A stretch of 63,764 bases of DNA. Origin: Oscillospiraceae bacterium. GTDB taxonomy: Bacteria; Bacillota; Clostridia; Oscillospirales; SIG627. The stretch spans positions 1 through 63,764 of the forward strand of contig SVRV01000011.1 in assembly GCA_015064635.1 (NCBI GenBank). The letters are read 5' to 3'. The notes below the pieces were generated by a model, which made no database searches, was not told the DNA's origin, and was given only the letters and a program-made list of their open reading frames with translations. The position numbers and the translations under genes are program-made. Position 1 is the stretch's first letter, and each line of letters opens with the position of its first letter. Positions 44,301 to 53,500 of the stretch are shown here, in pieces.

Positions 44301-45776
44301 TGTTGTTTCATCGGCGATAAGATTTAACAGACGGTTAAATACCGTTACCGCCTCGGCTCTTGTGAGCGTTGTATCGGGACGGAAGGTCTTATCGGCATAT
44401 CCTTCAAAGATGCCCATTTCAGCAAGTGTTGAAACAGCATCGTAGCACTCATCATCTTCGGCTACGTCCTTGAAATGCTTTGCACTTATTGCTTCAAAGT
44501 GTGATGCATGGAAGAGCATGAGGGCAAATTCACTTCTTGTGATAGGAGTATTGGGATGAATGAGAGTGCTTGAAGTATATTCAAAAGCATCAAGTGATTC
44601 AAGGTAAGCAAACTCATCATAGAACCAATCACCCAAAGTAACATCTGCAAATGAAGTGTCAAAACCGGTGGGGAGGGTAGAGCCGTTAAGAATAAGACGA
44701 GAAAGGATGGTAGCTACCTCAGCCTTTGTAATGTCGGAGTCGGGAGCGAATGTTCCGTTACCGTATCCTTTTATATACGAAGTATTTGCACCGTTGTACT
44801 GTGTAGGAATAACACCTGTGTTTGTAGAGTATTTGGTTGCATATCCCGAAGGTCTGTACTCCATAAAGTACATAGTGTTATAGTATGTGTGTTCATAGTT
44901 TTCGAATGCAAGAGCTTCAAATTTTGCAGTAGAAGGTACCACACCGTAGGGATAAATATCCAGTGCTATTATCCAACCTGAAGCATCCGGAAAATCATTT
45001 TCAATGACAATTGTGTGTGTTGTTGAACAGTTTGTTCTTTCACTTGTTATTGTGTGCGATGTTGGGAATGTAGCTACATGCTGTGTTACATTTCCGCTTT
45101 CATCCATTGTGTAAAGAACGTACTTGGTGGAAGGAAGGGTATCGCAGTTATACGCAAGTGAACCGAGTCTTATACCGATGCTGAAGCTCATTGTATAGAG
45201 ATCATCAACGGGAATGATATCCTCAGGCTTGTAAGCATACTTGAATACTACCGATTGCATCTTTTGGCGTATCTTTGTTCTTGAAACAGTTCCTGCTACC
45301 AAACCACTGCAATAGCTTGACGGAATGTGACTTCCACCTATCTCGGAGAGATAGTAAGTAGCAAAAGCCGCATTTGATGCTGTTCCGGTTCCTGTCCATG
45401 TACCGGGAATGAAGTAATCGGCACTTTTTGCAACAAGATGCTCCTTACCGTTGTCATATTGGTCGAGTGTACCGATTCCGCTCATGTCCTCGGATGTACC
45501 AGGAATATGAATTGCGGTGACATCGGTTCCCGAAACCTCTCTCACATAGTAGAGACCCGGATTAAGTCCTTTAATTTCCTTAATTCCAGGTTCCGCTGCT
45601 GTATATATGGGAACGGTATAAGTTGTAACGTCAACGGGAGCGTATTCGTAGTTTTTTGTGGAATCAAGTCCGACAACGACTCCCTTTTCTACACTTATTG
45701 CCGCTACGGCTGTTACGCACATAAGGGTTGCGAGTAATACCGTGAGTAATAAAGTGATTCTGATTCTTGCTTTCAT
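41340..45776 (-). CDS. Giant SLH protein 3 (N-terminal type B, glycosidase-like core)
   Basis: About 1,478 residues from ATG 45776, chosen because AGGAGG lies 6 bp upstream; the frame extends to 45794. Signal peptide about 1-26; type B domain about 27-320, beta-rich and unrelated to type A, which looks carbohydrate-binding (inference); SLH repeats about 333-515; then the shared core with QLDIHQGGSSF, GLHTYSS, EMIYLDGLESFARDS and IIEGSSIPQGFW. The inserted module ends RAVCGTKAAPHAAGAEI. C-terminal beta domain and tail WVAPEVDLPEDI. Type B is shared with giant proteins 4 and 5. It is the first of three consecutive type B genes in map order. Function as a wall-bound glycan hydrolase is inferred. 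Confidence 0.8.
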   Translation of the reverse strand: MKARIRITLLLTVLLATLMCVTAVAAISVEKGVVVGLDSTKNYEYAPVDVTTYTVPIYTAAEPGIKEIKGLNPGLYYVREVSGTDVTAIHIPGTSEDMSGIGTLDQYDNGKEHLVAKSADYFIPGTWTGTGTASNAAFATYYLSEIGGSHIPSSYCSGLVAGTVSRTKIRQKMQSVVFKYAYKPEDIIPVDDLYTMSFSIGIRLGSLAYNCDTLPSTKYVLYTMDESGNVTQHVATFPTSHTITSERTNCSTTHTIVIENDFPDASGWIIALDIYPYGVVPSTAKFEALAFENYEHTYYNTMYFMEYRPSGYATKYSTNTGVIPTQYNGANTSYIKGYGNGTFAPDSDITKAEVATILSRLILNGSTLPTGFDTSFADVTLGDWFYDEFAYLESLDAFEYTSSTLIHPNTPITRSEFALMLFHASHFEAISAKHFKDVAEDDECYDAVSTLAEMGIFEGYADKTFRPDTTLTRAEAVTVFNRLLNLIADETTVVTDGLENTFNDISGHWAEYQILMASNDNVKSEHHAEADASGILLTDTLVSFETDYIKIDVNRSNGRVVAITNKYDNTDIMASSTTPWFFYLISDGGVYFYPSDIDVVNGRLKVKFGNKMEAYFIVKATDTYITFELDSKLPYGASTLYFAKADITSEFSNEPESYRISSVAMNANTDYVNFPGGKAKAITARVMSKTGSTMGGKVGFTFSKYGDRKTGEHRAYLKQIVDAIDPKVGTTSTHGGPYTLDNSDLFGDYLITSSGLSASTASATADILNKYSINQLDIHQGGSSFIQGDFNFKCAAESGETFTTAKQFKERIGDKFTEKGIQLGLHTYSSLVSTSATTILTDPKWQKDLLYEEDAVLTLKNDVTATDKTFLTNEDASGIQLYGYAAGGGTSTLPWSGPNTNYFLIDEELFRVTTATDTGLTSITRAVCGTKAAPHAAGAEIRHLLGHYSMLQPKPGSDLFYHIADLTAQAYNDGGFEMIYLDGLESFARDSMIDTSIGWYYYASFIQRVVSGCEIPPIIEGSSIPQGFWAARGRAGAVDNATRQYKKYNYYHAVSSYNSYFNYYYTATLGWFNYAPDVTQSYKNTWYKTMFVDDLDHMGSLGIAFEMSTVYNHSVGSFTTYKTVSDNAMYFNLYSRLRKANYFSEAVKETLRNGYMAGKEYKVEEQADGTWAFREMKYLKHKVFDLADNTFASKTFNNPYNEQTPYIRIEQKYSTVGANETVLYEFDETTDVVAGTYSFDAVDLSSKQAFKMKITGNGIEGSALLLRINTAAKSEVGYLDLFIPTDFTGTREFILIDTDNADYDGYSFSGVNIAGVNYGIYRSSIYFAGVNGIKIHLTGDCTGVKIDDLRACTPINAPAVNPTVKIGNSTITFKTTVRSGEYIEYLPEQNKAYLHSYNVNSNGTNGNTPTVSEITFSGTPKAPAGDFSVTYSATGTTDAPLRAYVTVGIKNSEVIANEATWVAPEVDLPEDIQYTLYK

Positions 45777-45808
45777 TGTTATCCTCCTGAACATAATTAT
45801 CTATCGTA

Positions 45809-45837
45809 ATTTTACTCTTTTCTTCTTGTAAAGTCAA
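45809..45837 (-). promoter_or_regulatory. Promoter of giant gene 3
   Basis: On the minus strand TTGACT (45837-45832) and TAAAAT (45814-45809) are spaced by 17 bp, 33 bp before the start codon. Confidence 0.8.
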
Positions 45838-45935
45838 TCCTTTTTAACGAAGAGAATAAGTTAAAAAAACTTTTTTTGAGAATTCTTGTTATTGTTGCAC
45901 AAAAAAACAATTCATCTGTAAAGCATTATTCCAAA

Positions 45936-45967
45936 AAAGAAAAGACAAGGAATTCCTTGCCTTTTCT
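45936..45967 (-). terminator. Terminator of giant gene 4
   Basis: A CAAGGAATTCCTTG core extended by AAAAG/CTTTT arms with one mismatch lies 7 bp past the stop of the giant gene at 45974, with Ts following on the minus strand. Confidence 0.8.
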
Positions 45968-45973
45968 TATACT

Positions 45974-48900
45974 CTATTTAAGTGTTACCCATTGAATGTC
46001 ATCTGCAAGTTCAACATCAGGAGCGGTCCAGCTGTCCTCGTTTGCAATTATTTCGGGACTCTTAACACCGATTACCACTTGTGCTCGAAGAGGCGCATCT
46101 GTTGTGGCGGTACCGTTGTAGGTGTATGTGAAGTCACCCGAGGGAACGGTTACAGAGCCTTGGAAGGTTATCTCGGTAACTGTCTTTGCAACACCGTTTG
46201 TTCCGTTTGAGTTAACCGCATATGAATGATGATATGCCTTGCCGAGCTCGGGGAAGTATTCAACGTATTCACCGCTTCGAAGTGTTGTGTTGAATGTAAG
46301 AGTTTTTCCTCCTATTGTTACGGAAGGATTGAGTGCAGGTGTATTTACTGCAGTTACTGCTCTCAAGTCATCTATCATAACGCCTTTGCAGTCACCCGAG
46401 AGAATAACCTTTACACTTGTGATGTTATAATCGTGCGTGCCTCTGTGATATTCGTTTTCTCCGGAGAAAGTGTAGCCGTCATGATCGGAGTTGTCAGCAT
46501 CCATAAGGATTATTTCTCTCCATCCGGAGAAATTCAGAGGTATACAGAAGTTGAGGTTGTTATTAAGGGAAAGCATTATTGCATCTGTCGATGAATTGTT
46601 TCCGTAAACCTTTATCTTGTATCCAATCCGTGATGAAGTTCCGTTAGCTATTGTACTTTGTGTTGTAGCCACTACCTGAGCTGTCTCGTCAAATTCACAT
46701 ATTACCTGCTCGTTAGCTCCGAGAGTTGAATATCTTTGCTCAATTCTGACATATGGTGTCTGCTCGCCGAATGTATTGTTACCCGAACCTGTAATATATG
46801 TTGAATCAATATTATCGAGAATCTTATTCTTAAAATACTTCATTTCTCGGAAAGCCCATGAGCCGTCTGCCTGTTCTTCGAGTTTGTATTCCTTGCCTTC
46901 TGTCAAGCCAAGTCGAAGTGTCTTCTTAACTGCCGGTGAGAAGTATCCGCCTTTACGGAGTCTTGAATACAAATTGAAGTACATAAAGTTATCAGCCAGT
47001 GACTTATATGTCTTGAAGTTTGCTACCGAGAAGGGTTGCAATACGGTTGTCATATCATAAGCCAGGCACATTGAGCCCATGTGGTCAAGGTCGTCTCTGA
47101 AAACAGTTTTTACAGATGTGTTCTTATAAGAATCACCCATATCCGGCGAATAATGGAACCAACCGAGAGTAGCGGTACAGTAATAATTCAAAAGGTTCTT
47201 GTTTGACTTCAAATGGTTGTTGTTAAAGCCCTTATAATCTCTGTGAGAGTGGTCCCAAGCACCGCCTCTTGCACGGGATGTCCAGAAGCCGAGAGGGAAT
47301 GCCGAGCCTTCTATTATCGGGTCGTTTTCACAGCCTGATATTACTCGGTGAATGAATGATGCATAATAGTACCAAGCTTCTTTTGATGAAACAAAAGAAG
47401 AGAAGGACTCAAGACCGTCAAGGTAGATCATTTCAAATCCACCCTCGTTGTACGCCTTTGCAGTGAGGTCGGCAATGTGATAGAAGAGGTCAGAGCCTGG
47501 AATCGGCTGGAACATTCCGTACCAGCACTGGAACTGTCTGATTTCAGCACCTGCCTTGTGAGGAGTCGCTGTTGTTCCGCACTGTCCTCTGGTCACAGTT
47601 GTGAGACCTGTGGAGTCAAACGCAGTAACAAGCACGATTTCCTCGTCAATGAGATAATATCTTGTTGCGGGTCCGTTCCAAGGAACATTTGATGCCGCAA
47701 GTGTAAGACCGCTTGCGTCCTCGTTTGTGGGGAACACCTTTGCAGAGGACGTAATATCCGAGGCAAGAGTGAGAACATTGTCTTCATCGTAGCTTATCTG
47801 CTTTTGCCATTTTGGATTTTTTAGAATCGTTGTAGCATTGCTGGGAACGAGAGACGAATAGGTGTGCATGCCTATCTGAATTCCCTCGTCGGTCGCAAGA
47901 TAGCCGACTCTTTCCTTAAACTGCTTTGCAGTTGTAAAGGTTTCTCCGGAAACCTTTGCACATACGAAGTTAAATTCTCCCTGAATGAATGTAGAGCCTC
48001 CCTGGTGCATATCAAGCTGGTCTATGCTATACTTCTTCATTACTTGGGCTGTTTCTTTTGCGGTTGAAGCGGTAAATCCGCTTGAAAGGATTACATAGTC
48101 ACCGTATACGTCGGTATGCTCAACGGTGAATGCACCTCCTTTACGTGAAACAGCAGCAATTTCGGGATCCATTGCATTAACTATATCCTTGAGAATCGCT
48201 CTGTGTTTGCCTTCGACCTTACCACCGAACTTTGAAAATGCAATGGCAATTTTACCGCCCATACCGCCGAATTTTCTCATTACCGTTGCATTTGTGCTTT
48301 TGGATGCGCCGCCCGGGAATGTAGACGAATTAGTGTTGTAATTCATCACAACGCCCGAAAGTCTGTATGATTCCTCATCCTCGTCAGAAAATGGGGTATT
48401 TACCGACAAGTCTCCGAAGCGTAATGATGCAACATTCAACGGAAGCTCCGAATCAAGCTCTACGGTAAAATACTCGTCTTTTACATCAATAATAAAGTAA
48501 GCACAAACGTCATTTGTATATTTTACAAAAAGTCTGTTATCAACCACGGCAACTTCCTTTGGTGTAAAGGTAAGACCGCTTGCTGTGGCTATCTGTGTAA
48601 AGAACGGGGTAGAGGAAACGGCAAGAATATCGGTATTGTCATATCTATTTATGATGGAAGTAACCTTACCGTTGGTTTTGTTGATTATGATCTTTATGTA
48701 GTCTGTTTCGAGCTGTACGGTTGTACCTGTGTCAAGCAAACCGGAGGCACTTGCAGAAAGATGATTCTTGCTCTTGACATTGTCATTTGCAGCCATAAGA
48801 ATGTCGTTTTCCGCCCAATGTCCTTCGATATCCGAGAAAGTATTTTTAAGAGTTGACTTAATTACAGTTTTATCGTTTGCTTTAAGGTTAATAAGTCTGT

Positions 48901-50344
48901 TCAGCATAGTTACGGCTTCCGCACGGCTGATAGTTGCATAAGGTCGGAAGGTACCGTCAGGATATCCGTTTATTACACCGAGGTTTTCAAGAGAGCAAAT
49001 ACCGGTATAGTAAGGATGTGAGTCATCTAAATCCTTAAAGCTTGTAGTTTCTGTTTTGTCAGGGAGAAGCACCGAATAAAGAATCTGTGCAAGCTCGCCT
49101 CTTGTTATTGCTCTGTTAGGCTCAAGTCTTGTACCCTCTATATGCTTAAAGCCCTGGAGATACTCTATGTACGTTACTCCCTTATAGAACCAGTCTCCCA
49201 AATTAACGTCAGAGAAGCTTGAATCAATAGTTTCGGGAATTTTGTTGGAAGTACAGAAAATTCTTGTAAGAAGGGTAGCCATTTCGGCTACGGTTATTTC
49301 GTTGTCGGGCGAAAATGTACCGTCGCCGTAACCTTCTATATATGATATGTTAGCACCGTTATACTGGAAAGGTGCGGCAACAGTTCCGCTTTTATGCTTT
49401 GTTGTATAACCGCCCGGAACGTATTCAACATAGAATATTGTGTTGAGGTATCTGTCACCAACCTGAGAGAATTTGAGTCCCGAGCTTGGAACTTCGCCGT
49501 AAGGAAAAATTTCAATTCCCACAACCCATCCCTTTGCATTTGGGAATGAGTTTTTTATAGATATAACATGATTTGTTCTTGAAGATGTAAGCTGGTATGT
49601 AGTCGGACAAATAGCTGTATAACTTTTTAACTCTCCGTTAGGCTCAATAGTATGAAGAACATACTTGGTCTTTACTACAGGATCGGCTGCAGTGTCGGAA
49701 TACTCAAGGCTTATTGAACCCTGGCGCACACCTACATTAAAAGAAAATGAATAAAGCTCTTCAACGGGAATAATTTCATGTGAAGCGTAGGCGTATTTGT
49801 AGAAAATCTTTTGAAGCTTGGATCTTATTGCCGTTCTTGACATAGTGCCTGCTTCAAGCTTTTGGGCATCTGTGGCAGTCAAATGATGACCGCCGACGTC
49901 CGAAATATAATATTTTGCAAATGCAGAGTTGTTAAAAGCACCGTTACCGGTCCATACACCTTCAACCCAAGAAGTTGTATTTTGGCAGCGCACAACATCT
50001 TTTTTTGCAGAGGTGCTGTAATATACGTCACCTATATCGTTTCTGTCATCGGAATCTCCCGGGATCCACACAGCGCATTTTGTAGCATTGTTTGCATTGT
50101 AAATATACCACAATCCGGCATCGAGACCTTCGATTTTAGTTGTGCCTGCTGCAAGTCTTGTGTAAGAAGGCGCAGCATAGGTTGCCATAGTTACCTTTGC
50201 ATAGTCATATGTCACAGCAGGGTCAAGACCTATGACCGTACCTGTCTTATCAACGCTTATTTCTGCCGAAACACCAAGCGTTAAGACAAGCATTAATAAC
50301 ATGACGAATGTTACTAAAACAGATAACTTGATTTTTTTCATCAT
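45974..50344 (-). CDS. Giant SLH protein 4 (type B, glycosidase-like core)
   Basis: A 1,456-residue exported protein with signal peptide about 1-27, type B domain about 28-330, SLH repeats about 335-515 and the shared core. Motifs are QLDMHQGGSTF, GMHTYSS, EMIYLDGLESFSSF with the conserved Asp and IIEGSAFPLGFW with the Glu. The inserted module shows IDEEIVLVTAFDS and RGQCGTTATPHKAGAEI, one of the closest matches to the phage-tail-type motif. Tail WTAPDVELADDI. Two adjacent ATGs follow GGAGG, at 5 or 8 bp; I keep the outer one. It has its own promoter and terminator, and pairs closely with giant proteins 3 and 5. Confidence 0.8.
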   Translation of the reverse strand: MMKKIKLSVLVTFVMLLMLVLTLGVSAEISVDKTGTVIGLDPAVTYDYAKVTMATYAAPSYTRLAAGTTKIEGLDAGLWYIYNANNATKCAVWIPGDSDDRNDIGDVYYSTSAKKDVVRCQNTTSWVEGVWTGNGAFNNSAFAKYYISDVGGHHLTATDAQKLEAGTMSRTAIRSKLQKIFYKYAYASHEIIPVEELYSFSFNVGVRQGSISLEYSDTAADPVVKTKYVLHTIEPNGELKSYTAICPTTYQLTSSRTNHVISIKNSFPNAKGWVVGIEIFPYGEVPSSGLKFSQVGDRYLNTIFYVEYVPGGYTTKHKSGTVAAPFQYNGANISYIEGYGDGTFSPDNEITVAEMATLLTRIFCTSNKIPETIDSSFSDVNLGDWFYKGVTYIEYLQGFKHIEGTRLEPNRAITRGELAQILYSVLLPDKTETTSFKDLDDSHPYYTGICSLENLGVINGYPDGTFRPYATISRAEAVTMLNRLINLKANDKTVIKSTLKNTFSDIEGHWAENDILMAANDNVKSKNHLSASASGLLDTGTTVQLETDYIKIIINKTNGKVTSIINRYDNTDILAVSSTPFFTQIATASGLTFTPKEVAVVDNRLFVKYTNDVCAYFIIDVKDEYFTVELDSELPLNVASLRFGDLSVNTPFSDEDEESYRLSGVVMNYNTNSSTFPGGASKSTNATVMRKFGGMGGKIAIAFSKFGGKVEGKHRAILKDIVNAMDPEIAAVSRKGGAFTVEHTDVYGDYVILSSGFTASTAKETAQVMKKYSIDQLDMHQGGSTFIQGEFNFVCAKVSGETFTTAKQFKERVGYLATDEGIQIGMHTYSSLVPSNATTILKNPKWQKQISYDEDNVLTLASDITSSAKVFPTNEDASGLTLAASNVPWNGPATRYYLIDEEIVLVTAFDSTGLTTVTRGQCGTTATPHKAGAEIRQFQCWYGMFQPIPGSDLFYHIADLTAKAYNEGGFEMIYLDGLESFSSFVSSKEAWYYYASFIHRVISGCENDPIIEGSAFPLGFWTSRARGGAWDHSHRDYKGFNNNHLKSNKNLLNYYCTATLGWFHYSPDMGDSYKNTSVKTVFRDDLDHMGSMCLAYDMTTVLQPFSVANFKTYKSLADNFMYFNLYSRLRKGGYFSPAVKKTLRLGLTEGKEYKLEEQADGSWAFREMKYFKNKILDNIDSTYITGSGNNTFGEQTPYVRIEQRYSTLGANEQVICEFDETAQVVATTQSTIANGTSSRIGYKIKVYGNNSSTDAIMLSLNNNLNFCIPLNFSGWREIILMDADNSDHDGYTFSGENEYHRGTHDYNITSVKVILSGDCKGVMIDDLRAVTAVNTPALNPSVTIGGKTLTFNTTLRSGEYVEYFPELGKAYHHSYAVNSNGTNGVAKTVTEITFQGSVTVPSGDFTYTYNGTATTDAPLRAQVVIGVKSPEIIANEDSWTAPDVELADDIQWVTLK

Positions 50345-50374
50345 AAATTCCTCCGAATGTTTATACTTAATATA

Positions 50375-50403
50375 AGTTTACATTAAAACAGCATAAAAGT
50401 CAA
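50375..50403 (-). promoter_or_regulatory. Promoter of giant gene 4
   Basis: On the minus strand TTGACT (50403-50398) and TAAACT (50380-50375) are spaced by 17 bp. Confidence 0.75.
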
Positions 50404-50467
50404 TTGCATTGGAGAAATTATGTAATATTTGTTATTATTATGGCTTTTAATTTAGTGCTTTTAGACA

Positions 50468-50501
50468 AAACAAAACCACTGCAATTGCAGTGGTTTTGTT
50501 T
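50468..50501 (-). terminator. Terminator of giant gene 5
   Basis: A 34-bp perfect palindrome with AAACAAAACCACTGC arms around AATT lies 3 bp past the stop codon of the giant gene at 50505. Confidence 0.88.
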
Positions 50502-50504
50502 CAT

Positions 50505-53500
50505 TTAGGTTAATGTAATGTACTGAAGATTGTCTTCAAGCTCAATTGTGGGAGCAGTCCAGCTGTCCTCGTTTTCAATAAGCTCGGAGCTCTGAAGTCC
50601 TATAACAACCTTTGCTCTCAATGGACCACCCATATAGCTTGTAAAGCTTTCGAGTAAGCTAAGACCGGACGACGCGTTGTATGTGTATGTGAAGTCACCG
50701 GTGGGAACTGTAACAGAACCGCTGAATGATATTTGCGTTATACTTGCAGTATTACCGTTAATACCATTGCTTCCTTTATTGTATGAATGGTGATATGCCT
50801 TGTTAAGAGCGGGGAAGTATTCAATATACTCACCGCTTCGAAGTGTAGCCGAGAATGTTATAGTCTGTCCGTTGACAGTTACCGAAGGATTCTTTGCAGG
50901 TGAGTTAGTAAGAGTATAAGCCTTGATATCATCAATCATTACACCCTCACATGTACCGCAAAGGTTTATTGTTACACTGTTTGCGGTTGCATATGAATAT
51001 CCGTTACGGAAGGTACCGTAATGACAGCTTGTAATATAGTCACCGGCAAAGTCATATCCGTCATAGTCGGCATTGTCCATATCAATGAGAATAAATTCTC
51101 TCCAGCCTGTGTGTGCCGTGGGAATGAAGAAGTCCAGACGTCCTGTTTCACTTGTTGCTGATGAACCGAAGGTGAGAAGGATTGCGTCCCCTGCATTGCC
51201 GTTTCCGTATACCTTTACCTTAAACGCTCTCTTGGATGAAAGATCCATTTCGGTAAATGAATGCTTTCCTTTGAGTGTGTTAATATCTGCTGTCTCATCA
51301 AATGCGATAACAGCCGTTTCATTTTTGGAGAGAGTTGAGAATCTCTGCTCAACTCTTATGTAAGGTGTTTGTGCCTCAAATGGGTTTGAGCCGCTTCCCG
51401 TAGCATATGTGGTATCGGTTAAGTCAAATACCTTGTTCTTGAAGTATTTCATTTCTCTGAATGCCCATGAACCGTCAGCCTGCTCTTCAATCTTGTATTC
51501 CTTACCGTCGAGAATACCTGCCTGAAGCTGTGCCTTTACCGCTTCGGAGAAATATCCGCCCTTACGAAGTCTTGAATAGAGACTGTAATAGAGTGTATTA
51601 TTGGAGATTGTCTTATAGGTTGAATATGTAGATACAGAGAATCCGTTTGCAACAGATGACATATCAAACGCAACGCCCATTGCACCAAGGTAGTCAAGGT
51701 CATCTATGAACATTGTCTTCGAGAATGTATTTTTCTGTCCTGCTGTGATATCAGGCGCATAATGGAACCATCCGAGAGTCGCTGTAATAAATGACTTGAG
51801 ATAGTTTATGTTTGATGTCATGTGGTTGTAGTTGTATTTCTTTGTCTCTCTTACACCGTGGTCAACTGCACCGCCTCTTGCTCTTGCGTTCCAGAAGGAA
51901 ACAGGGAAGTCGGAGCCTTCGATGATGGGAGATACTTCACACTGTGATACGATTCTCTGAATAAATGAAGCTTGCCAGTACCAGTTTGATTCGGAATCTG
52001 ACCAATGTGAGCTTGTCATTGATTCAAAACCGTCAAGGTAGATCATTTCAAATCCACCTTCGTTGTATGCCTTTGCTGTAAGGTCTGCTATATGATAGAA
52101 AAGCTCTGAACCGGGGATGGGCTGGAACATACCGTAGTGACCGAGATAGTGGATAATCTCAGCACCTGCCTTATGTTCAGTAGCTGTTGTACCGCACTTA
52201 CCTCTTGCTACAGTTGTAAGACCTGTTGCATCATTTGCGGTTACAAGCACTATTTCTTCATCAATAAGGAAGTATCCTGTGTTAGGACCCGACCAAGGAA
52301 GGGAAGATGTACCGCCACCTGCCAGAGAACCTACAATCTTAATTCCCGATGCATCCTCGTTTGTAAGGAATACAGTAGCATCTGCAGCTACGTCGGATTT
52401 AAGTGTGAGTGTTTCCGAGTCCTTGTGTGCTATCTGCTTCTGCCACTTGGGGTTTGAAAGAATGCGTGTGGAAGATGCGGAAATAAGCGAGGTATATGTG
52501 TGAAGACCGAGTTGTACGCCTTCGGCAGTTACAAGGTTACCTATTCTTTCTTTGAATTGTGTAGCAGTTGTAAAGGTTTCGCTGCCCTCTTTTGCACATA
52601 CAAAGTTGAAATCGCCTTGAATGAAGGATGAGCCACCCTGATGGAAGTCAAGCTGGTCAATACTGTATTTTCTGAGTGTCTGCGCTGTGGTTGTTGCTGT
52701 TGAAGGTGTAAGACCGCTCGATTGGATTACATAATCTCCAAATACGTCGGTGTTGTCATATGTATAAGCACTACCCTTTGTTGATGTAATACCTACCTCA
52801 GGGTCAATTGCATCAAGTATGTCCTTGAGGTACTGTCTGTGCTCTCCGTTTTTGGTACCGCCGAATTTTGAGAAGGTGATAGCAAATTTTGCACCCATTG
52901 TGCCAAACTTTCTCATTGCATACGCAGATGTGTACTTGTATGAACCACCGGGTCTTATCTGCATGTTAGTGTTCATATTCATCGAAACACCGGAAAGTCT
53001 GTATGAGTCAACATCATCCGAGAAAGGAGTATCTACCGCGAGATTACCGAAATAAATTGATTTAACAGTGATAGGAAGATTACTGTCAAGCTCAAGCGTG
53101 AAGTAGTTGTCCTTTACGTCTACTACAAAGTAAGCTTCTACATTGTTGGTATAAACAATACGCAGTCTTCCGTCTACTACATTAAGTGATTTGGGAGTAA
53201 AGTCGAAGCCGCTTGTAACTTTAATATATGATATCCAAGGCGATGTTGTAGCACCAAGAACATCACTACCGTCATATTTGTTTATAAGGCTTATAACTTT
53301 ACCGTTTTTCTTGTTGATAACGACTTTTAAATGATTTGTTTCAAACTGAATTGTTGTGTCTGTCTCCAGTAAAGCTGATGCATCGGCATTTTTATGACGG
53401 TTAGTTTTCACATTGTCATTTGATGCCATAAGAATGCCTTTTTCTGCCCAGTGTCCGCTAATATCACCAAATTTGTTTGTGATATCTGCATCCGCTACGT